A stretch of DNA of 64,000 bases from Tubiluchus corallicola (taxonomy: Eukaryota; Priapulida; Priapulimorpha; Priapulimorphida; Tubiluchidae): positions 761,501 through 825,500 of the forward strand of contig JAQGDQ010000024.1 of assembly GCA_030141605.1 (NCBI GenBank). Direction: 5' to 3'. Below are positions 35,551 through 47,999 of this stretch, in pieces. Both the position numbers and the translations under genes were made by a program. Position 1 is the first letter of the stretch. The number at the start of each line of letters is the position of its first letter. The notes under the pieces are model-generated. The model was not told where the DNA came from and searched no databases. It saw nothing but the letters and a program-made list of their open reading frames with translations.

Positions 35551-37542
35551 CTGTAAACAAAAGTAAAAAAGATGTTAGCTTGAAAAACAGATGACACATC
35601 ATAAAGGTTTCTAAGTCTTTACTATTAAGACACAAAAACAAGTTTTTCTTGCAAATTGCATAAATTAACTGAGCAAATATTCTTATTCAAAAGTGCAAGT
35701 ATGATCAATTAAAATGTTATAAAAACATGTAGCCTTGGTCGAAACAGAGTTACAGGCATAACAATCAAAAATGTTTTAAAATGTATGGCTTTGCTCCAAA
35801 ACTTACTGTTGTTAAATTGATAAATTGCAGTAAGCAACACTATCAAAGGTTTGAGAAAAAAGAAAAATTATAAAAAAAAAACTATTAAAAATGTTAACAG
35901 CAATAAATTCAGCAAGAAAAAATGAAATGATCTAGTCATAAACCAACACTGAAATCTATGCACTACGTGAAGATTCTCATACTAATTTCAACGTAAATCT
36001 TATCTACTTTGCTAAATACCTAAAATCCAAAAGTAATCTAATGATACATTTATTGTAATAAAGGAATATTAAAGCATATAATAATCTGCTGATACATCAT
36101 TTCTGTTCCAAGCAAATGTGATTAGCTTTCAGAAGGAACAAAGGCAAAAATATATTTAGACAGATTAGTTTATAAAGTTGATCCTGGAGTATTACATACA
36201 GGTCAGGTTACTTACATCTTTTCCGCAACAGTACTAGCATGATTAATGCAATTCAAGTTTGGGGCAATATTAGCTCAGCAACAATCAAAATTACACTGAT
36301 TTAGGAAACAAATCCACTTTGAGAGGTAATAACTGGTGCAGTGGGAAATATAAGGAAACGGAATTGTTTGTCTACAAATAGAAAGTGTAATATTCACGTT
36401 CTCATTACGAATGAGATAGAAAGGCAGCAAATGTAACAAGATGACACTTATCTCGTTTATATATCACCTCGGCCAACCATTAGCAGCATTCAAACCTGCA
36501 TAGCTTATAAAATACATCACTTACTAGCCCACATATTGTCCTGATAGATTGCCACAAAATGTCTACTTGGATTTACATAAAGTTGTTCCAATTTTGCATA
36601 ATAAGGATAACAAACCAGCATTATTAGTTAATTCACTGCATTACTCATAGCCAGCACTATATAATCAAACAGTTACCCACATCGTATTCAACAATGCATT
36701 TTTGAGGCTCCGCATATTTTCACAACTCCATATTTTTAAATTTTATAAACTTTTAAAGAGAAAAGTTAGCTTCAACTTAATTTCACTCATACTTCAATCC
36801 ATTTCATATCAAAAATGAAAGTCTGGCTTGTGCTTAACAGAGAATTTTGATTAAACAGTTACATGTAAGCAACACATCTTATGAACATAGGAAAGACTAT
36901 AATCTGAGTGTGGGGGGGGGACGTGCATGATCATTTGAAAACGCACACATGAAGGACAAGACATAAGCAGGACAAGACATCGTGTACATAAGCAGACCAA
37001 AAAATTGCCCTAGGATGTAAGAAACAAACAGCCATGAAGAAAACAACATCCTTAGAAGCTGCTTTGCTATGCTGCTGATAATGTTGTTGAAAATACTGAC
37101 ATGTTCAGTTTTTTGACTAAGGTGAATGAGTTAAAAGAATGTCAAGGTTTACTAGACATCAAATGTTCTATTACTTTTTGTATGCTGTAAAGTCAGAAAT
37201 ACTTGATGGCATACAGATGGTCTTTTCACGTTTCTTAGTCAAAATCATAAGCCCCTAATCTGTTGTAACAACTCGTACGATTAACGCAACAGCAAAAATC
37301 AACAATAAGCAATTAGAAATGCCGTAGAGAACTCCTGTCACTTAAACAGATGGAATGCTCAGTAGCAATAACATATTTTTTGCAAAAGGATCTTAGTGAT
37401 GAGTCTTGCAATGCTCATAATTTCTAAATGTGTTTGTGTTTATGTTCTTTGTGTTTTGTGCTTCATAAAAACATTATTAAGAATACGAAAATATAAGACA
37501 GCAAAATATATAGTATTTATGTACATATTATTATCAACATAC
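35551..37542 (-). other. ZFHX intron, about 2.0 kb
   Basis: Donor CAGCGG|GTATGT at 37543 and acceptor TTTGTTTACAG before 35550, if the microexon call is right. AT-rich content, no other exon seen. A run of ten or so G lies near 36911. Confidence 0.5.
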
Positions 37543-37581
37543 CCGCTGATTTGTTGTGATTTGTGGCAATGACTGCAACAC
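37543..37581 (-). CDS. Candidate 39-nt microexon of the ZFHX gene
   Basis: On the minus strand GATTTCTTGACAG precedes 39 nt, followed by GTATGT. Read in the frame set by the giant exon's split Asp codon (G|AT), it gives VAVIATNHNKSA with no stop. Both borders are phase 1, so it could be included or skipped without shifting the frame. A second in-frame acceptor (GTTGCAG, exon then starting at 37572, 30 nt) lies 9 nt in. Evidence is splice-site quality plus frame fit; the coding length is too short to be sure. Confidence 0.5.
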
Positions 37582-38079
37582 CTGTCAAGAAATCTTATAA
37601 TTTAACAGGTTGCCATGTGACAGATTTGTAAAGTAATCCAAAATAGTAATTAATTATACAAACTAAACACACTAAAAGCTCTAAAAATACCTGACAGGAA
37701 ACGATTTTTGCCAAAAAGTGGTAAATAGCATCCTTCATGTTTTGCACTAGCATTACTTAAAAAGTATTATAATACAAAGTCTGCGTAACAAACTGCCTTT
37801 ATAAATTTCAAGACCTAATGTGGATAATGACTGTAAGAAAAGTCTAGTGCCTAGATAGTCATTTGCTTTTTTAGAAAGAAAAAACGGACCAGGGAATTTG
37901 CAACACAAAAACTCTAGAAGTCGTTAGTGGACGTCTTGTAAGAATGGTGTCCATTTGTTACCCACAGGTAGGTCTTCAAGCCACTCTTTCCCTACTTGAT
38001 ACCAGTAATACTATACAGAGGGTTTGTAATTAACGTAAACAGCAGTTCTTGGCATTAATTAAGAACCTGGTGGTTATTA
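37582..38079. other. Start (3' end) of the large upstream ZFHX intron
   Basis: AT-rich non-coding sequence, no exon recognised. Confidence 0.5.
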
Positions 38080-38360
38080 CACGCACGTACCTGTTTAATT
38101 CTAGAACAAGCAGTGTCTAACATGACATCAGCGTGCAATTACTGTAAATAATAATGAGCGGAATTCTTAATTGCCTGTCAACTATTGCTGCATATCAGAG
38201 CCCGTATTATTCAATAAGTCATTACCAGCCGTCATTAGAGATCAGCGCGGTGATATTAAGTACCTCACACATCAGCTAGCGCAGGTGTTTGCAGCATTGT
38301 TTTTAATCCAATATAATGAACATAACAAGACTGCTGAATTTGCTCCGTATGACAGGGACT
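38080..38360. promoter_or_regulatory. Candidate conserved non-coding enhancer block
   Basis: GC-balanced, non-repetitive. Contains GCGTGCAATTACTG near 38129, CTTAATTGCCTGTCAAC near 38166 (homeodomain core next to TALE-type TGTCA), and AGTCATTACCAGCCGTCATTAG near 38217. No coding frame. Role inferred. Confidence 0.3.
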
Positions 38361-38659
38361 GATTGGAGGTCGGACGCATGCCGGGTGCTTTTGGAAACGG
38401 ATTGTTGTCCCAAATAACCCTACTCAAGTTCAACGATGGTTGAAAAGGGAATTGCGTTTTTCCACTGTACATATCATGTAGGCCCAAATGTATGAATAGC
38501 CAGAAAATGCAAAATACCAAACGCTTCTGACCATGGGAGTCTCAAAATTTCAACATTTAAACCTTAGTTCGTGAGATTTTGAGAAGAAAAAACCAAATGA
38601 AATTTGTCGTTAAATTCGACATAAGTTTTTTCATTTGACAAAAATGCTACAGTGCTGAA
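38361..38659. other. Non-coding sequence
   Basis: Mixed sequence without recognised elements. Confidence 0.45.
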
Positions 38660-39330
38660 GCCAAGACATTAGACAACGAGGCAGCAACCACCGCAAGGCT
38701 TTGCCTGTCAAGTAATTTTGACTAATAGAAATTATAGTTTTTAAATGTGGAATTTAATCATCTGTTTTTGAGGAAAATGTTAGTATGAGCCAGTACGCTA
38801 GCAATTTCTAATCAAGTCTGGAAGGAAATTTTGACCCATACTGTCAAATTTTAACAAATAATCAATGTAGCGAGGCGTATACGTCCTCTAGCCACATACA
38901 TTCATCTCTCGTGCAATTCTAGGGATACTAAACATGATTACAGCTACTGCATTAGCATACAGATTGCGTTCGTCAATATCCTGGACTGGTGACATATTAC
39001 GTCTAGAAATTATGCCGTGCCTAATCAAATACCATCTTAATTGTTGGCTTCTGTGTCAGTCCAGACACGACTAAACCATATCCCCAAATAACCAAATTGA
39101 ATTTGTAAAGTGGACGGGCGATTGGCGAGGGACCACACGGGCACTAATTCAGCTTACGTCATTAAGAACTAGTTGATTAACAGCAGTAAGGAATCGTGGT
39201 CTCTTGTTGATGTAGGACTGGTATTAAATTAGTGAAAAGTCAGTCCTTAAGGTGCCACAGTAGATGCGCAGGCCAGAAGTCTCATCAACTGCTTTAAGAC
39301 AAGCATGGTGCAGCTGTTTCTAGTAAACTG
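38660..39330. promoter_or_regulatory. Candidate conserved non-coding enhancer block
   Basis: Holds TTGCCTGTCAAGTAATTTTGACTAATAG near 38701 (shown in parts: TGTCA beside TAATTT and TAATAG), GCCTAATCAAATACC near 39017 and AAGAACTAGTTGATTAAC near 39163. GC-balanced, no coding frame. The edges are arbitrary. Confidence 0.25.
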
Positions 39331-40229
39331 TTAAATTTGCTCTCATACATTAAAATAACTAGACAAGGTATCTATAATAATACATCGGGTTAAGAATGTG
39401 TTAACTTACAGCTGCAGATCGAGTAAGTATGATCAAAACTTACAGAATTCTTCGAATACCTTCTATAAAACAAAATTGTTTTACTAGAATACTAATAAGT
39501 AGTAGAAACTATAACTGTTATTTCAAAAAAATCAATACTGACAGCATGCTCGAACTTGCGCATCCTAATAATTTTCTCACTCGCCTTGAAAATTTATTGG
39601 TTATGCATGCCCGGTAGTCATTGTTTCCCAAGAGTTTTATATACATTATGTAAGAAATGAATATTTTATATCTGAGAAACTGACAGGCTTTTTGTGGTTT
39701 ATATGTCCCCGGATAATAACATCAATACTCAAATAAAATTCTCTGAATAGAATGTCTAACAATAACCGGGAAGATAATGAGTTAAGCGTGAACATTATAT
39801 GCACAAGACAAGCCTTAATATTGTTTCATTATTACCAGAACATGCAAAATTACATGTTTTACAGCTCCGAGTTGATTGAAGTTACGATTAATACCCACGT
39901 TTCTGGAAGAATTTGCAACAAAATAGATTAGAAAGATAATATGTAAAATAAATAATAATTTGATGAATAATGATGTTCATGAAAGTATACGGCCGCACGA
40001 AGATGCATGCCGCTGTGTTTTATAACGGCAAGGAAAAGCTGCGAAGTTTTACTGCGTTTGCTAACTCTTTTCTTAGTCTTTCCAATGTTTTATCAAGCAC
40101 AAAATTATTTCGCGAGGGCGAGTATAGACTTAAGGGGTGAAAGGGCGGTTATCATGGCTGCCAAATTTGAAAGAAAAATGACTAACACGCGTGAAAAATT
40201 ATGACCAACGTCAACAAACTATCCACGAA
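39331..40229. other. Non-coding sequence, nothing recognised
   Basis: AT-rich, short frames only. Confidence 0.45.
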
Positions 40230-40520
40230 ATAGCTTAAAGGAGCTAAACGAAAAAACGTAGTGAAGGCGAGGAGCACTGGGAATTTTATCATTATAGAAG
40301 GATTCCGTGGTGATTAGTGCTTAGGCTGCTACGACCATTAATGACGCAGGGGCTTAGGCAAATGAGGAAAAAGCGCAATGATTAACAACAGCGGGACACC
40401 GTGCTGTATTGTAATGAGCATTTTTGCTGAATAATTATACTACAACTATGCCACACTTATTAATCACTGGCTTGATTAGTGAAAAGTAAAATCGTATTCA
40501 TCTGCTGTATTTGCAACAGT
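40230..40520. promoter_or_regulatory. Candidate conserved non-coding enhancer block
   Basis: Contains GGTGATTAGTGCTTAGGCTGC-like sequence near 40310, CCATTAATGACG near 40335, and TTATTAATCACTGGCTTGATTAG near 40459 (two oppositely oriented TAATC sites; TAATCA and TGATTA). No coding frame. Confidence 0.27.
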
Positions 40521-40590
40521 AACGGCTGTACGAATAGGTTTTGATCCAAAATTATGCAAGCGAGAAATAACAACCAGCTTTCCTATATAC

Positions 40591-40618
40591 AAACACACAC
40601 CACACACACATATATATG
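40591..40618. repeat. Short (CA)n/(TA)n tract
   Basis: ACACACACCACACACACA followed by TATATATA. Minor low-complexity tract. Confidence 0.8.
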
Positions 40619-40955
40619 GTGGTCAGACATATATGATGGCCAGAAATATAAGTGCATTTACTAAGTAAGCAAAGTACACAAAGTAAATTCCGTTTGCAAA
40701 AACAGAAACGAAAACACACTATACTAGAATATCAGTTACTATATAAATTTAACAGGATGCGCGCGCGAACTAAAGATGCTCAACAGTATTAATTGATTAT
40801 TTGTTTATAGTGTTTTTATTTGTGATAATAATGGATGGATTCTGTTTAGTTACTGATGTACTAGTATAGCACCTAAAGCAGCTTACACCCTACTACTAAA
40901 TACAGAAAGCATAGAACTGAATCAGAGCGGAAATAGTGCGTTGTCCATCTACTAT

Positions 40956-40983
40956 TTTATTATTATTATTATTATTATTATTA
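40956..40983. repeat. (ATT)n trinucleotide microsatellite
   Basis: About nine uninterrupted ATT units. Confidence 0.9.
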
Positions 40984-41059
40984 ATTTACAATTTGCAGAA
41001 AAGCTTGCATTTAACTTAAAAATGTTGATGTGTTTATAGACTTTTACACTTTCTTGTCG

Positions 41060-41480
41060 AACCATCTAATCAATGGAAACACTGGCGTGCTACAATCGCC
41101 ATCAAATAGAGACTGCAAACAGTGGATGATAAATCTAGCAGGCAATTAGAGAAGAACCAGCCAGAATAGCTCAACCAGCGGGCCATAAACATGTCCAGCG
41201 CGCCATCAACTTGTTACTGCCAAATCAGATTTGACATTAAAAGTTTGAATAATAATTCGAGGTTAGGAAAGTTAATTGCATATTTCCCGGCAAATCCGGC
41301 CATTATATATGGATTAGACGTAAAAGCCTTTCAAAATAATATCTCAAAATGTCATAACTGAAGCTTAGTTACTTTCCTATCACAGCAGCCAATGCCACGG
41401 CTATTAAGACCAAAAAATTGCAAATTGTAAATAAATTGGTGGCCGTAAAAGATTTATAGTCATAACCAGGCCTGAATCTG
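41060..41480. promoter_or_regulatory. Candidate regulatory block
   Basis: GC-balanced with CCATCTAATCAATGG near 41063, GCAGGCAATTAGAGAAG near 41138 and TATATGGATTAGACG near 41307. The string AGCAGGCAATTAG also occurs near 56994. No coding frame. Confidence 0.25.
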
Positions 41481-44090
41481 TCCTAACAAGGAAGTTATTA
41501 CATGATGCAGAGAGAGAACCGGGAACAGGGTTCTGAAATACGCTGAATATACATGTAGGTACAACCCACAGGACTGGTTTAAGATTCTTAGCGATTAATA
41601 ATCAGTCAAATAATAACTCTATTTGGATCTGCCTAGATGTTATTTCGTATATTAAATCGGACTAGGAAAAGGCGTTTCTTGTAAGCTAGTGCAGTGTAAG
41701 CAGGTACACAAATGCAATAGTAACAATTTTTCCACTTTCTACACATTTAAAAATGTTACCTGACAATAAACAAAGAAATGGTACATAACAGATAAAGTCA
41801 TGAAATAGGTCATGGAACGGGAGAACAGCAATGCCGCCGACTCAGTTCAAAAGAAAAATTGCCTTGCACCAAGGCATTGTTAATTAACATGCGAGATAAA
41901 GAAAATGGACCATAACAGTCCTGGCACGAAGCTAAGGAACTAATGCTAACTGTGAACACAGAAAGTTCATAGTGGCTTCTGACTAATATTGCTAAGAGGG
42001 TAAGGGTTTCTTAATATTTGTTACCACTGAGGGGGCATTGAAGCTAATATGGCAAGTAAAAAATGGACGATTGTTAAATTATGGAGAAGAGGCGGTTGAC
42101 AGACTTATCATTTAACCTCCAAGAAATTATAAACACGTTAATTTACAAAAATGAGAAGTATTTGCAACTTAGCCATTTAAAACATTTTTGAGCTGTCAAA
42201 AACACAAAACAGAAAAATACCAAAGAATCGGCTTGTACAAAAAAGGGTATGAATGTGAGTCTGAATAAAATCAAATAAATGCTCAGGCCACGCAATTGTA
42301 ATATTAATTACCTATATTGTCGTATGTTATATTGTATTATGTTGTGTAACATAGATCCATTTTTCAATTAGTTTTGAAGAAATGTAGAAACTAAAACTAT
42401 TGAAGAGAATTATACGGACACCACTTGTTATTCTACTATCTGTGAATTTTAAACAGCAAACAATTTCAAGTTCTTCCAATTTAATGAAGTCATTGTGCTA
42501 AACATTTAAGCGGAGGTGATCACTTATCTTTTAGACTTCCTTAGTTCCTACAAAGAAAACGATCTTTCTTATCAACAAAACTTAAAATAATGGTAGTGAT
42601 CTCTGGTCAACGTGCTCAAACTGAGCAGGAGTTCGCAACAGTTACAGCGCATGCGTGAACTGTAAAGCGGCCATTATGTTTCAAGAACCAAGAGGGTGTG
42701 TACTAAGTTGTGTTAAGTCTGATCACGTTACCCCTGTGTTCATTCTCTTGAGGCAAGATATTATATTAAGTAATCCTACTCTTAACTCCTTTACAACTGC
42801 TACTCCATCTTCTGCGATTGTTATTAGCCAGGATTATACCGACTGCATGTACCCAAGAGATCTACATGTGTAATAACTTGGAATTAGGAAACATTTTCTG
42901 ACATACGTAGCCTACAGAGACAAAAATTATAACAAATCCATCTATAAGTTGGGCATTAGCAAAGGTGATTGATAAACTTTAGAACTGTGTATGCTTGGTG
43001 GGAACAAAAGTTATATAACCACATGGTAGCTGCTTGATCATTTCTTTACATTTTAATGCTCTTGTATGACAGACAGCAAGGCATTACAATAGCTGGAAGT
43101 CAAAAATTTTTATGACTGAATTTAAAACTTGAATTTAACTGGTGTGCCATTCAGCTGCAGAGAGACAATATTGTCAAAAGAATATAGCCCTAAAGCAAGA
43201 AACGGACTCCCACCGTGATTGTGGCAGACAAGAGGTCAAAATAAAGCTTTAAAAATTATGATGAGTCACAGTATGATCTTTTACAGGACAAATTCATTTA
43301 GTAACAAAATAAAGGGGAGAGGTATTGTTACAAGATTAAGAAACATTCTGTAGCAAAAGAAATGATAAAATGTTAAAACTTTTGCCTTATTAATTTATAG
43401 GCTGGCCCAATATAAAAAAATTTCATCCAGAAATTGAATCTAATGCCAAGAACAACTAATAAACGAAAACATAATGCTGAATGAACATGATATCATTCCT
43501 AAAAGAAAGTCAAATAACACAAATTCGAGTCAACTGCTATGAACCAAATACAAATGCAACACTTAATATAATTACAAAGTGTTAACAAATGCACAACATG
43601 AAAAAAATTCGCAACCATTAAACCCAATTACTGTCGAACCACCCCAGCCATAGAAAAATACAGGGGCTTTGCACACAGCGGCTTAACTTTGGATTTAAAC
43701 TCATGCTGAGCATTGAAAAAAGTTCGCACATTATTAAATTTTAAAGGGTATAATTTGGCTGGCTTCCCAGAGCCTTAATTCTTTTCAACTATTAAATTTA
43801 AAATTATAGCCTCTTTAAAACACCAAATTATGGCTTAGGGCATTTGTATTGCATTGCAGAGCACGTAAGTTAGATAATGTGTGTGTAGTTTGATAGAGCA
43901 GTTATATCAATAACTATGGGAACCCAAGATAAACACTGGGTGAGGCTTAAGTGCATGACTCCCCCACAGCTGGACAACCACATTCTTTTTGGGTTGCATA
44001 AGCATTTAATGTGTAGTTTGATGTGCGATTAGTATTCCTATGATGTAGTATAACTGCATACCACAAGTTATACTCTTTCATATCGGCAAC
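41481..44090. other. AT-rich non-coding sequence
   Basis: Start of a long AT-rich tract (about 41.5-53.6 kb) mostly lacking the homeodomain-dense texture. No exon recognised. Confidence 0.45.
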
Positions 44091-44140
44091 GATAACTTTG
44101 GACGCCGATGGCATCGCAGCGGCCGCAAGCGGAGACGTTT

Positions 44141-44200
44141 CAAAACATCGATGGGACTTTGGCGGTAATGGTCGGGAGGTGGCGCGAGCGTTCAATGTGT
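44141..44200 (+). repeat. GC-rich repeat patch, copy A
   Basis: GCGGT at 44162-44166 and GAGGTGGCGCG at 44176-44186 match the copy near 51058-51083 at about 20 of 26 aligned bases, including the 11-mer GAGGTGGCGCG. The patch sits in AT-rich intron. AGGTGGCGC also resembles the CTCF core. It begins with CAAAACATCG, which recurs near 45531. Confidence 0.45.
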
Positions 44201-45509
44201 CCTCTGCTGCAAACAATAGTTGAAGCTTTAATAACCATTTTAAGTTTAATGCTCACTAATTCTAATAGAATGAATTACAGGCATCCATAAATGTAGTCTG
44301 TATGGATAATCGAGACGATGAGAGGATGCTACCACAATGTATTAGAATTACAAAGCATCTATGTTGCAAATATTAATATCAGGAATTTCAGGTTAAATAA
44401 CACTGAAGTTACTTTCCTTTCAATCCATTAGTTCAAGTCATAATGCATTAAATCACATCATACCATATGTATCTCATTCTTCTGGGTTCCAGCATGCCAC
44501 TTGGCATGACAATTAGACTGTATTTTCTTGCAATGATGTCCATAATTGGCTATTATTTTAGAATCATAAGAGGATAATTAAAACAGGAGTAACGCATTTC
44601 AATTTCTAACAGGAAGTAATGGCAAACCATAGATTCTAATTTGTTTGCTTCTCCATGATGAGATGCTGCAAACGCAGGCCGTTACCATGACGATTCGCTT
44701 GATTGTTTTAATAATTAACATCAACAGCATATTCATATTATATGGCATGAGCAGCAAGAGAATGCCTTGTAATGTAAAATATTGCACAGAAAGGAAAAGA
44801 TTTCATTTAGTATAGGAAAGAAAACATGTCGCTCAAAAAGACAAAATTAATTTTACTATGCAGTTGCATACAAACTACCAAATCTGTACCTTTTTTGAAC
44901 ATACCAGCACAAAATATAAGTCAAAAAATTCTTTAAAACAGAAATATCTATAGCAAGAAACCTAAACATAACACTCCTAAAAATATAAAAACACGAGTAC
45001 ATTAAATCTTGAAACAACCTACTTAATTTTCTACAATGGAAATGTTTTGATAAGATCCTGAACCCATAGCATGCATGCAGTTAATGTAGAACTGCCTGAT
45101 TATTTTTTTATAATAAGCAAGTTGTGAACAAGTGCACATAAAAAGACCAAAATCCATATTTAGTATGCATGCCACAACTACCCTTTTAAAATTTTGTTTT
45201 TGTTACATGTTACGTAATGTGTACTCTCAAAAAAGATTGAGCCTAGACATTGTGATCAAAACCACAGGACAGGAGTTGCTTGGCATGTTTTTATATCAAT
45301 TTTTATATCAAACCCAGACATGGTATGCCAGAGTAGAATACTAACCACCAGCGTGGTTAACAGGCTGTTGTAAATGCTGATAATTTAACGGTAAGCCTTT
45401 AATAGTGGGGTTTTAAAAACGTTTAATTTTGGACACATTATATAAGCATTAAATTGAGGATTAAAATTTTCAATACATAGTGTAAAATTAAATGATATGG
45501 CTTTCGAAA

Positions 45510-45650
45510 GTTCACAGTCAGCTATCGGTACAAAACATCGGAGTCTCGTGTCTCGCTCGATAGCGGGCGTTACCATGTAGTTTGAAGAAAGCTGCCGCAG
45601 CGAAAGACAACGCACTGCTTCTGCGCAACAACACAATGTCAGTCGGTACC
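45510..45650 (+). repeat. GC-rich patch, possible weak copy
   Basis: Contains CAAAACATCG (45531-45540) as at 44141, and a GGCGTTACCATGT stretch resembling CGGTAACTATGT near 47888. The two resemblances imply different alignments, so membership in the repeat family is doubtful. TCGGTACAAAAC and TCGGTACCAAAC flank it about 125 bp apart. Confidence 0.2.
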
Positions 45651-45994
45651 AAACTAAATGGCCTTAACTAAGTATTTTATGTCTAGCCAGCTATTATTTT
45701 TCCTCATTTCGCTTTATGTAGTCATAAGCAAGTACCTGACACATAAGATGCTCTAAAAGTATTTTATTTTTCTTGGAAATACAATGGATGTTCCCAAAGA
45801 AGTGATTACCACACCTGTCAAATACCATATCACAATAAGCCACTATTTAATATTCTCTGGATGTACCCTTTATTGCCTACCACCAGACATGATATCAGCA
45901 CAACAATGCTCCATGAAAGTCGGCACAGACAGATAAAAAGAAAATCAAGATAATAAATGATCTATCGAATAAAATACGACAAAGATTAATAGGA

Positions 45995-46060
45995 CACGTT
46001 GCCATGCGATGGCGCTGCGACACATTGTTAACGGTTCTGTCGCAGATGAGTGCGAATAAC
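45995..46060 (+). repeat. GC-rich repeat patch, copy B, with hairpin
   Basis: GGCGC, GACAC, TTAAC and TGTC occur in the same order as in the copy near 47878-47898. CTGCGACA (46015-46022) and TGTCGCAG (46038-46045) form an 8-bp inverted repeat with a 15-nt loop. Confidence 0.35.
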
Positions 46061-46388
46061 AAAAATACAACCAGTTCCAGAAATCTTCCTACATGTCCTA
46101 CCTAACATGTCTGAACTAAGTATTCCTAACCTCGACTCTTAACATATGTCACGTATAACCTAAAAACTATAGGGAAAATTTCAAATTTTGCAACAAATTA
46201 ACTCACAAAGCTAGCTTAATGAAAATCACACTACCAAGTAATTGTCATTGACTACACACTATTTAGGAAGTAATGTTCAAAAGCACCATGTGGTGTCAAG
46301 CTTGACACTCCTGTTCTTGGCTGATGTGCCATCAATAACAATAAGGATGGGAAGCTTCTCGTGTATGAGATGGTTATTATCATCACAT

Positions 46389-46475
46389 TGTACCACGTGG
46401 TACATGTTTGCGGGGGTGCAGCGTTACAGATACCGGATGAATGAGTTATCGACCGAAGTGGTATTCTGGCTTGTC
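46389..46475 (+). repeat. GC-rich repeat patch, copy C
   Basis: GCGGGGG (46410) is followed 38 bp later by ATCGACCGAAG (46448). In the 51-kb copy the same two blocks are 37 bp apart. A 16-bp perfect palindrome TGTACCACGTGGTACA (46389-46404), with an E-box CACGTG, precedes them. Confidence 0.45.
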
Positions 46476-47814
46476 TCGTGACTGTCTGCAAGTAAAGGAA
46501 GTCTTCCAGAAATAGAACTTAGAATTACTTCGGTAAATGCGGACAGTTATAATGGGGACAATCCTCTGCAGATGCTTACTTGCAATATTCTGAATGAAAC
46601 AATGAAATCATGTATTGACAAAGTTCTTTTTAAACTAAGGTTGGAATGAATCAGCTTCAGATGAAGTTATATTCACAACAAGAGTTTCAAAAACTCAAGA
46701 AATTATTAGTCCAACTTAATTGCACAATGTATCATAATGGTATCAGATGGTTTCAGAGAAACCTTGAAAATCTTGATATCATGATTCTGAAATTGAACAA
46801 GAATTATCTTCGAATAGGCTTAATATGCAATAGATAATATATAATAGTTTGTAAAATCTGAAAAATGAATACATGACTAATTGTTTAAGACACATCTTTC
46901 CTTTTGAATATGTTCGAGCATGGTAACAAGATTCAAGATTTGTTGAATTCCACCTCTAAGAAATGGTTTAGTCACAGACTTACAATAATTAGGAACAGAA
47001 CTTAGGATCAAAATGTTACATTTTTCCATCACTAGAATTGCCATCAAGTCATCAGTGACATATACAGTTTTGGTTCATATGGGAAGCTTGGTAAAATGAG
47101 AAAAGATGTGTCTTATCCAAAACCTAAAAATGAGCTCGATATGCCATCATTTGGTTTGAGTTGCTTCAGCAGCCTGACTTCCTTTTTAAGTAACAGAAGA
47201 AACAGTTATCTGAATTGTGGCAGCTGAGGACCTTAAAAACATGTTTTCAATACTTTAAATAGCAAATAGAGAAAAAACAGACAAGTTTCTTACATGTCGT
47301 TTATATAATTGCCTATGTACCACGATGCAATATGATAATCAGATGATCAGAATTATGAAAGTTTATAATTTCAAAGCCATTGTTTGCTAAAAAGATGCAG
47401 CGGCATAATGCACAGTGACATCAAAGCAAAATCTATTTTGTAAGCCGAGTCATAGCTTAATGTAAGGAGAATATTTAATCATCATGTTTCACAGTTATTA
47501 CAATGTGACTGGATTTTGAAGTCAAACAATGCATTCCTCTAGTATAGCTGCTTAATATTCTTGTGATGATCCTTTTTATAACAGGTACATAAAGAAGTTG
47601 TAAACTGATACCTAGTAAAATCTAACATTAATCGTTCATATAAAAGGCATATTTTACATACAAGACACATACTTAGTATGAATTCCTGGCATTCAGGCTT
47701 GAAAGTTCGGTGTGCTACATTGACCGTTTTCAAATTTCTGGATATAATTGCAGTATCAAAAATCTGAAATAGACTTTGTATGCCATATGCGTAGGGGCAG
47801 CATCATGTCTGGCA

Positions 47815-47985
47815 AGTACGTTGGTTGCGGTCAAGTCCGTCAGCAGGCGCGCCGAGTCCTTCTAAGAAGAATCGTTGGCGCAGACACGGTAACTATGTCA
47901 CTATCAATATGACGTAAGGCACGTGCCGAATGCTGAGGATGATGTGCAGGAGGGTGTTATCGACCGGTCGAACATTCCAAGGAGT
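47815..47985 (+). repeat. GC-rich repeat patch, copy D
   Basis: Five blocks are shared with the 51-kb copy in the same order: TGCGGTCA (47826), GGCGCG (47846), GCGC-GAC (47878), TGAGGATG (47934) and TATCGACCG (47958). Offsets are 0, 20, 52, 108 and 132 here against 0, 20, 57, 106 and 126 there, so the two are homologous. Confidence 0.6.
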
Positions 47986-47999
47986 CCGTTCGACATATC

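Noticed and set aside
35551-35641. Upstream 30 codons of the open frame of the giant exon, including an in-frame ATG.
   Set aside because: The acceptor TTTGTTTACAG at 35551 marks the exon start. The extra codons are intron that happens to be open.
43947-44216. Minus-strand frame with Ala/Pro/Ser-rich part, considered as an upstream ZFHX exon.
   Set aside because: The odd composition is explained by the GC-rich repeat patch. No supporting splice sites and no family motif.
44487-44511. Inverted repeat CATGCCACTTGGCATG.
   Set aside because: The arms are only 7 bp with a 2-bp spacer and do not extend. Expected by chance.
47914-47933. TAAGGCACGTGCCGAATGC resembles the mature miR-124 sequence, with the same seed.
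   Set aside because: No upstream arm pairs with it to form a precursor hairpin. It lies in a repeat patch, and the inner GGCACGTGCC is a self-palindrome. Chance resemblance is more likely.
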